From Lachnospiraceae bacterium (GTDB taxonomy: Bacteria; Bacillota; Clostridia; Lachnospirales; Lachnospiraceae): a DNA stretch of 9,960 bases. The position numbers were made by a program, and so were the translations under genes. Positions 5,338 through 9,960 of the stretch are shown one piece after another (position 1 is the first letter of the stretch; every line of letters starts with the position of its first letter). Under the pieces are notes generated by a model. The model worked only from the letters and a program-made list of their open reading frames with translations. It made no database searches and was not told where the DNA came from. The DNA is taken from NCBI GenBank assembly GCA_900770325.1, contig CAAGKE010000187.1, forward strand, positions 1 through 9,960, in the 5' to 3' direction.

Positions 5338-5447
5338 CCATGCTTTCGGGGACTTCCCGAACGTGCCGTGTTTTTCGGGACGTTCCCACGTCTGCCATGC
5401 TTTCCGGGAACGTCCCGCATCTTCCGTGCTTTCGGGAACTTCCCGCA
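5338..5447. repeat. Four hairpin repeats spaced about 29 bp apart in the tex 5' UTR
   Basis: Four units start with CCRTGY at 5338, 5366, 5395 and 5424. Each has a short GGGA/TCCC-type hairpin: 5345-5361 (six pairs, TTCGGG/CCCGAA), 5377-5387, 5405-5417 and 5433-5445. Hairpin centres are 29, 29 and 28 bp apart. Units 1 and 3 share CGTCTGCCATGCTTTC exactly (5332-5347 and 5389-5404), so the array looks like a duplicated dimer. The array lies between the predicted tex start site and its ribosome site. Confidence 0.8.
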
Positions 5448-5458
5448 GCAATAACCAC

Positions 5459-5487
5459 AGTATACCTGATATTCTCTTCTTCCACAA
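5459..5487 (-). promoter_or_regulatory. Likely tex promoter
   Basis: Read on the minus strand: TTGTGG (5487-5482), a 17-bp spacer, TATACT (5464-5459). The -35 box is weak, the -10 good. Transcription from about 5452 gives a 5' UTR of about 140 nt containing all four hairpin repeats. Confidence 0.5.
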
Positions 5488-5505
5488 GGAAAATTTCGAA
5501 CAGCG

Positions 5506-5534
5506 TTGTTTTTCCTTTTCTTTCGTGATAATAT
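5506..5534 (+). promoter_or_regulatory. Promoter of the membrane-protein pair
   Basis: TTGTTT (5506-5511), a 17-bp spacer, TAATAT (5529-5534). The predicted start near 5541 lies about 70 nt before the gene. Confidence 0.55.
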
Positions 5535-5547
5535 AGTAACAATTTTA

Positions 5548-5574
5548 GTAACTGTCCTGTATTATCACAGTTAC
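5548..5574 (+). promoter_or_regulatory. Hairpin in the 5' UTR of the 5610 gene
   Basis: GTAACTGT (5548-5555) and ACAGTTAC (5567-5574) are perfect inverted copies around an 11-base loop. No T run follows, so it is not a simple terminator. An operator or mRNA-stabilising stem is possible. The arms recall the TTACTGT arms of the palindromic elements elsewhere in the window. Confidence 0.45.
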
Positions 5575-5609
5575 CGGTCTGATTGTTTTTTACAAAGGAG
5601 GCATCTTTC

Positions 5610-6197
5610 ATGAATGATTTTTATAATGATCCTTATGAAAATCCCTATGAAAATCCCGGTGATTTCCGTTCGGATCCAAATACCGGCACTTTCCGGCAGG
5701 AGCATTCCGGTTCCCTTGCGTTGGCTACCGCGGCATTTATTCTATGCCTGATCGGCGGGGCCACATTTTTTATTTTCTATTTTTCGGTTCCTCTGGCTGC
5801 TCTGTCTATTATCCTTGCACTGCTTTCCAGAGGCGATGGAAAAACCAGTATACGCGGAAAAATAGCCGTTATCATCAGCGTCATCGATATTATTGTCTCG
5901 ATTTCCTTTACGGGATATGCTGCCTATTCCATCTTTAACGACCCGGTACAGCGCAGACAGTTTGAACGGCTGTGGGATTATTACATGGATTATTACAGCA
6001 GTGAATCCGACGGGGATATGCTCCGGGATTTTCTGGAGGATTACGGACTGGATTCAGACGGATATGATGATTTTGGCGGACATGATTATGATACAGACGA
6101 TCCCTATCAGTTCGTCCAGGATCTTGACGGTCAGGAATTCGTCTGGCTGGACAACCCGGCAAATGCCCGGGAAAAGAAAGGAGAGGTACTGTTATGA
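5610..6197 (+). CDS. Membrane protein with acidic Tyr/Asp-rich tails (DUF4190-like core)
   Basis: The product has 195 residues. The N-terminal tail (1-33) is rich in Asn, Asp, Pro and Tyr with a repeated NPYEN-like motif. Hydrophobic segments cover about residues 35-73 (probably two helices) and 83-107 (one helix). The C-terminal part (108-195) is soluble, strongly acidic and rich in Tyr/Asp/Gly (DDFGGHDYDTDD). The hydrophobic core resembles the small DUF4190-type membrane proteins common in Gram-positive bacteria; function is unknown. ATG 5610 is chosen because AAAGGAGG (5594-5601) ends 8 nt before it, whereas an in-frame ATG at 5583 precedes that ribosome site. It overlaps the next gene by four bases (ATGA), so the two are translated together and probably act in one process at the membrane. 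Confidence 0.8.
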   Translation: MNDFYNDPYENPYENPGDFRSDPNTGTFRQEHSGSLALATAAFILCLIGGATFFIFYFSVPLAALSIILALLSRGDGKTSIRGKIAVIISVIDIIVSISFTGYAAYSIFNDPVQRRQFERLWDYYMDYYSSESDGDMLRDFLEDYGLDSDGYDDFGGHDYDTDDPYQFVQDLDGQEFVWLDNPANAREKKGEVLL

Positions 6198-6919
6198 ATT
6201 TTTCTTCTTCTGAATTGAAAAGAAGAGCGCGAAGCGCTCTTACTGGAAAATACGGGACTATGATCGGGGCAGGTTTCCTTGTTTCCGCCATCAGCGGCGG
6301 GCTGAGCCTGCTGCTCACACTTTTCGGGGATGGTTCTCTGTCTTATCAGATCTGTTTTCTGATCATTACCTTTCTGACCACCATCCTGTCTGCCGGACTT
6401 TCTTTTCTGACCCTGAATATTGCCCGGGGAAGAGATGTCCGGGCCACTGATGTGTTTGCGGTCTTTTCCAACCATCCAGACCGGATCATTATCCTGACAC
6501 TGCTTCTGGAACTGATTTCTATTGCATGCCTGCTGCCTCTGATGCTGTCTTCTGCGTTCCTTATGTTTTCCATCACGGGACTCTTCGCATTTCCAAAAAC
6601 CGGCACGCTTCTTTTAATTGCAGCAGCCTGCATTGTCAGCCTTGTTTTACTGATTATCGTAACGCTGCGGTACAGTCTGGTATATTTTCTCTACTTTGAC
6701 TATCCGTCCCTGTCCGCCACAGAGCTTATGCGGGAAAGCTCACGCCGTATGAAAGGAAGAAAGGGACGTTACTTTTATCTGCAGATCTCGTTCATCGGTA
6801 TGCATCTTCTGGCAATCCTTTCCCTGGGTCTGGGATATTTGTGGCTTCTTCCCTACATTTCCATGGCGCAGACCTTCTTCTACCTGGAAACCTTCGGTGA
6901 GACCAGGTCAAATTACTGA
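6194..6919 (+). CDS. DUF975 family integral membrane protein
   Basis: The product has 241 residues. The N terminus SSSELKRRARSALTGKYG and the segment LMRESSRRMKGRKGRYFYLQISFIG near the C terminus are typical of the DUF975 family. About five or six membrane helices are visible, roughly at residues 24-45, 52-75, 96-121, 136-165 and 198-228. The start ATG is in the ATGA overlap with the previous stop; AAAGGAG about 10 nt upstream supports it. DUF975 proteins have no established function; some resemble GlpM/YciC-like membrane families. Co-translation with the preceding membrane protein suggests a joint envelope role. After the stop only a weak hairpin (AGGC/GCCT, 6925-6936, then TTAT) is seen. 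Confidence 0.88.
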   Translation: MNFSSSELKRRARSALTGKYGTMIGAGFLVSAISGGLSLLLTLFGDGSLSYQICFLIITFLTTILSAGLSFLTLNIARGRDVRATDVFAVFSNHPDRIIILTLLLELISIACLLPLMLSSAFLMFSITGLFAFPKTGTLLLIAAACIVSLVLLIIVTLRYSLVYFLYFDYPSLSATELMRESSRRMKGRKGRYFYLQISFIGMHLLAILSLGLGYLWLLPYISMAQTFFYLETFGETRSNY

Positions 6920-6953
6920 AAATGAGGCATCTGCCTTTATTTGCTTGTATTTA

Positions 6954-7019
6954 TTACTGTTCACGTGCCACTGTTCCGCGTAGACTATCCGCGGTTACTG
7001 TGAACAACGTGAACAGTAA
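6954..7019. repeat. Long palindromic element between convergent genes
   Basis: TTACTGTTCACGT (6954-6966) and ACGTGAACAGTAA (7007-7019) are perfect 13-bp inverted copies. Inside, CCGCG (6976-6980) complements CGCGG around 6990, and TTACTGTGAACA (6995-7006) repeats the arm motif. The whole can fold into one long hairpin. It stands where the DUF975 gene and the large surface-protein gene converge, so it may end or protect both mRNAs, yet neither side has a proper T run. Arms match those of the element at 3079-3150. Confidence 0.7.
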
Positions 7020-7072
7020 ATCTCTGTAATTGAAATCCCTTCCGGGTAAACGGCAAGGATATCCATCATATG

Positions 7073-9960
7073 CTACCAGACAACCACCCGGATTGTCTTT
7101 GAGGATGAATAATAATTTGAATTACCGGCCGCCGTTACCGTAATCCGGTAGATTCCTGCCGGAGTTCCTTTCTTTACTGTTGCCTTACCCTTTGACACCG
7201 TTATGTATTTTGTATTACTCTTATAGGAAAGAGCGCCTTTTCCCTGTGCTGTCCGGATCGTAAAGGACTGTGCGCTGCGTCTCAGACCGGTTTTCGAAAA
7301 GTAATAGCTGGTATTCAAAACCCGAAAGCTCTGATACGCTTTTCTGATACGAAACGTTTTTTTAACAGATCCTGTAAAGCTGCCTTTTCCTGTGATTGTC
7401 ACAGTGGCAGTCCCCGCATTCACGTTGTTTCGGTATGCCACCGTATAATCCCGGTTCTTCACCAGCGTTCTGCCTTTGTATTTTACTGAAACGGAAGGTG
7501 TTTTTGCTCTTCCGTTGTAGGTATAAGAACTTGAAGACAGCAATACTGTACAGTATGAAACAGAAACGGTACTGTTTGACGAAGAACCTTCCGTCACAGT
7601 AATCTCAACCGTCTTCGATATGCTGTTATAATTGCTGCTGCCTGCGGCAGTCACAATAATCACAGCTTTTCCTTTTGCTTTTCCTGTAATCAAACCGGAA
7701 GAATTTACCGCTGCAATGCCAGGAGATTTTGAAGAATATGTAATTCTTCCTATCCCTGAAGCTTTTATCTGCATCGTTCCCTTTACTTTTACCGTATTGG
7801 CTGCCATGGAAACCGATAAGGTCTGATCCGCTTTCTGGATCGTAAAAGTTTTGCTTACGGTTCCGGAATAATCTCCTTTTCCGGTTATTTTCACACTTGC
7901 CTGCCCGGCATTAATATTATTGCAGTAGGTCAGAGAATAATCCTTCTCTTTTACCAGTACACTCGTACCATACTTCACCGTAACGGAGGGCTTTTTCGCT
8001 GTACCGTCATATCGGATGGAAGAAGCAGAAAGTGTTACCGTACAGTCACTGATGGAAACTGTTTCCGGTTCTACTGTGATACTGATAATTCCTTCTGCAA
8101 GCTGGATTCCGGTCCCGCTGTCTTTGAGATATATAGTAAGGAAATCGGTTCCCTCTCTTTTTCCGGTAATTGTGATATCATGACTATCTCCGACCCAATC
8201 GCCGGTCCAGGAGGCAGAAAAACAGGTATCAATATTTTTCTTATATCCAAAGACATAACGGGAAGGAAGATTTCCTGATGCAGAAACTGTAATTACCTTA
8301 CTGTCATTCACACCAAGCCGTACTGTATCAGAAGAAAAGCTGATCGATGCAGGCTGTTCCCCGGTCACAGTAATTTCAATGGTTTTAGAAGCACTCTTAT
8401 AATTGCTGTCTCCGGAAGCGGTAACGGTAATTTCTGCAGTTCCTTCTCCTTTTCCGGTAATCATTCCCTCCGTATCTACCTCTGCCACCTCTGTATTTCC
8501 GGAAGTATAAGTGATTGTCCCAGCTCCCTTCGCCGTAATCTGCAGAGTCCCGTTTACTTCTACGGAATTCGCAGGTACAGATACCGTTACTGTCTGGTCC
8601 GCCTTATTGATGGTAAAGGTTTTGCTTACGGTTCCGGAATAAGCTCCGGTCCCCGTAATGATGGCTTCTCCTTTTCCTGCATTCACGTTGTTCTTATAAG
8701 TGACCTGAAAATCGGTTCCCTGCTTCAGGTATGTATCAAAATGCTTCACGCAGACCGTTGGCCTGCATTCTGCGCCATGGTATACATAACTTGTATCTGA
8801 CAGTGTAATCTCACATTCTGCCATTGTATTTGCTATTACCGGAATCGTCTCCGTTTTTTTGTAACCACAGTTTAGACAGGTATAAGTTCTGATTCCCGTG
8901 GCTGAAGCCGTAGGCGGCTTTGTGACTGTTCCCTGATCATAAATATGGGCACAGGTCACAGTAAACTTTATGCTCACTTTATCCTTAATCGTCATCTTTG
9001 TGGAAGATTCCTGATAAATAAGCTGAAAGGTTACCGTCTGAGTCCCCAATGCATTTGCATCTACACGATAATATGCTTTATTCCCTTCTGTTCTCAAAAG
9101 AAACACCGATACACAATTCCCGGAAGACGAGTTCTCTTTCAGATAGACCTTATCTGACAGATTGGTACCGGCAGTAATAGTGAAGGTAGAGGATCCGGGG
9201 AACGCCACATTCACAGAGGAAGGCCAGTTTGCGATATTACAGGTGCCTGTAGTCCCATTGCTGCTCCCGTTCGCATAAAATGTATAGCTCACATAATGGC
9301 GGATCGTTACAATCTGTCTTCTTCCTGCAATGAAGTAGGATTTCGTACAATAATAGGTGCAGTCAACGATCGCCGGGATGGAAGAATATCTTAAAGCTGT
9401 TACTCTGCAGGTGGATCCGGATGCATTAATGGAAAAATCAGAACTGTTGCAGTTCCATAATGCGCTGATCAGACCTTCATCAGAAGCAACGTCAAGATAA
9501 AGTGTCTTAGACTCATTTACATTCAGGGTAAACGTCCCGCCACCCGAGGCCAGCGATAATGCTGCTTCCTCTTCTGTTTCAATGCTTTCCGGTTCCCCGT
9601 TGTTTTCCTGTCCCACAGCTTCCTGGCTGTCGTTTTCCGACTCCATGCCCGCCTGGCCTGCAGTTCCCTGCTCTCCGGTTCCCTGACCATCCGGTTCCTG
9701 CTCCATGCCCGCCTGGCCTGCGGCTCCCTGTGCGCCGGTTCCCTGGCTATCGGCTTCCGGCTCCACGCCCGCCTGGCCTACAGATCCCTGTGCGCCGGTT
9801 CCCTGACCATCCGGTTCCTGCTCCGTATCTGTCTGGTCTGCGGCTTCCTGCTCCACACCTGTCTGGCTCTGGCCTGCGGCTCCCTGATCCATACCTGTCT
9901 GGCTCTGGCCTGCGGCTCCCTGATCCATACCTGTCTGGCTCTGGCCTGCGGCCCCCTGAT
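7073..9960 (-). CDS. Large repeat-rich secreted or surface protein (5' end outside the window)
   Basis: The frame is open to the window edge, so the true start and any signal peptide lie beyond 9960; at least 961 residues are visible. Numbering from the Met codon at 9928: residues 1-24 are 12-residue repeats (MDQGAAGQSQTG), 41-100 are three 20-residue Gln/Gly/Glu repeats ending in GQAG, and 112-122 are acidic. Residues 130-325 form Cys-containing beta modules (C174 and C190 could bond). Residues 326-363 hold a Cys motif (YTCLNCGYKKTETIP). Then MBG-like modules (about 374-442, 630-700, 795-864; motif NNVNAG..., TGKGxYSGTVSKTFTI) alternate with bacterial Ig-like BID_2-type modules (446-522, 702-779, 870-951; ITGKGEGTAEITVTASGDSNY). 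An unrelated module fills 525-620. No LPXTG anchor or choline-binding repeat ends the chain (RVVVW), so secretion or non-covalent attachment is likely. A role in adhesion or wall interaction is inferred from module type. Confidence 0.85.
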   Translation of the reverse strand, partial: QGAAGQSQTGMDQGAAGQSQTGMDQGAAGQSQTGVEQEAADQTDTEQEPDGQGTGAQGSVGQAGVEPEADSQGTGAQGAAGQAGMEQEPDGQGTGEQGTAGQAGMESENDSQEAVGQENNGEPESIETEEEAALSLASGGGTFTLNVNESKTLYLDVASDEGLISALWNCNSSDFSINASGSTCRVTALRYSSIPAIVDCTYYCTKSYFIAGRRQIVTIRHYVSYTFYANGSSNGTTGTCNIANWPSSVNVAFPGSSTFTITAGTNLSDKVYLKENSSSGNCVSVFLLRTEGNKAYYRVDANALGTQTVTFQLIYQESSTKMTIKDKVSIKFTVTCAHIYDQGTVTKPPTASATGIRTYTCLNCGYKKTETIPVIANTMAECEITLSDTSYVYHGAECRPTVCVKHFDTYLKQGTDFQVTYKNNVNAGKGEAIITGTGAYSGTVSKTFTINKADQTVTVSVPANSVEVNGTLQITAKGAGTITYTSGNTEVAEVDTEGMITGKGEGTAEITVTASGDSNYKSASKTIEITVTGEQPASISFSSDTVRLGVNDSKVITVSASGNLPSRYVFGYKKNIDTCFSASWTGDWVGDSHDITITGKREGTDFLTIYLKDSGTGIQLAEGIISITVEPETVSISDCTVTLSASSIRYDGTAKKPSVTVKYGTSVLVKEKDYSLTYCNNINAGQASVKITGKGDYSGTVSKTFTIQKADQTLSVSMAANTVKVKGTMQIKASGIGRITYSSKSPGIAAVNSSGLITGKAKGKAVIIVTAAGSSNYNSISKTVEITVTEGSSSNSTVSVSYCTVLLSSSSYTYNGRAKTPSVSVKYKGRTLVKNRDYTVAYRNNVNAGTATVTITGKGSFTGSVKKTFRIRKAYQSFRVLNTSYYFSKTGLRRSAQSFTIRTAQGKGALSYKSNTKYITVSKGKATVKKGTPAGIYRITVTAAGNSNYYSSSKTIRVVVW
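9629..9808. repeat. Three 60-bp in-frame tandem repeats
   Basis: Each unit encodes 20 residues of the form (G/S)QGTG(A/E)QG..GQAG(V/M)E.E.D, in the surface-protein gene. The units differ by substitutions, mostly in the last five codons and at the middle. Such coding repeats expand and contract and form an extended Gln/Gly/Glu-rich linker. Confidence 0.9.
9857..9960. repeat. 36-bp in-frame tandem repeats running to the window edge
   Basis: Units at 9857-9892, 9893-9928 and 9929-9960 (cut by the edge) are almost identical and encode the 12-residue unit (M/V)DQGAAGQSQTG or a close variant. Near-identity implies recent copying. The number of further copies outside the window is unknown. Confidence 0.9.

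Noticed and set aside
5338..5447. CRISPR-like array upstream of tex
   Set aside because: Repeat units are adjacent and degenerate, with no unique spacers of constant length and no cas genes.
3163..5487. Longer tex start giving 58 extra residues
   Set aside because: The extension translates the hairpin repeats and overlaps the likely tex promoter. The family N terminus begins at the ATG at 5313.
5237..5611. 124-codon minus-strand frame across the tex promoter region
   Set aside because: It reads through the hairpin repeats and the N-terminal part of tex in another frame, and lacks a ribosome site.
5935..6475. Minus-strand frames opposite the two membrane-protein genes
   Set aside because: They are antisense shadows. 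The plus-strand genes have ribosome sites, an ATGA overlap and membrane-protein character.

Overview
The codon use, gene content and surface-protein style point to a Gram-positive gut anaerobe of the Clostridia, most likely Lachnospiraceae. This is an inference from protein families and intergenic style, not a database result. The window falls into two parts. Bases 1 to about 3060 are AT-richer accessory DNA that looks like the edge of an integrative element or a decayed prophage. From about 3070 onward it is ordinary chromosome.

Accessory part. Three co-directional plus-strand genes come first: a short J-domain protein (35-547) and two very acidic proteins of about 100 residues (592-897, 945-1247). 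The two acidic proteins align with each other and share a duplicated hairpin and ribosome-site leader. They end at a clear intrinsic terminator (1265-1295). A minus-strand remnant resembling a phage tape-measure protein follows (1661-2044). Next is the most notable system here: a compact type I toxin-antitoxin locus (2098-2438). A consensus promoter drives an mRNA encoding a 27-residue hydrophobic peptide, and a convergent, equally well-formed promoter drives an antisense RNA of about 100 nt over its 3' end. Each transcript has its own terminator. The mRNA's 5' leader can pair with its own 3' end and offers alternative pairings that would hide or expose the Shine-Dalgarno sequence. About 600 bp without genes (2440-3060) then hold short repeats, hairpins and one good minus-strand promoter.

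Chromosomal part. tex (3163-5313, minus) encodes the Tex/YhgF RNA-binding transcription accessory protein. Its predicted 5' UTR holds four hairpin repeats spaced about 29 bp apart. Divergent from it are two membrane-protein genes that overlap by four bases (5610-6197, 6194-6919); the second belongs to the DUF975 family. Convergent to them is a very large repeat-rich secreted or surface protein (7073 to beyond 9960, minus), with a Gln/Gly-rich tandem-repeat segment and three pairs of alternating Ig-like modules. Long palindromic elements carrying TTACTGTTCA-type arms lie just past the 3' ends of tex (3070-3158) and between the two convergent units (6954-7019).

No tRNA, rRNA, CRISPR array, intact integrase or transposase is visible.
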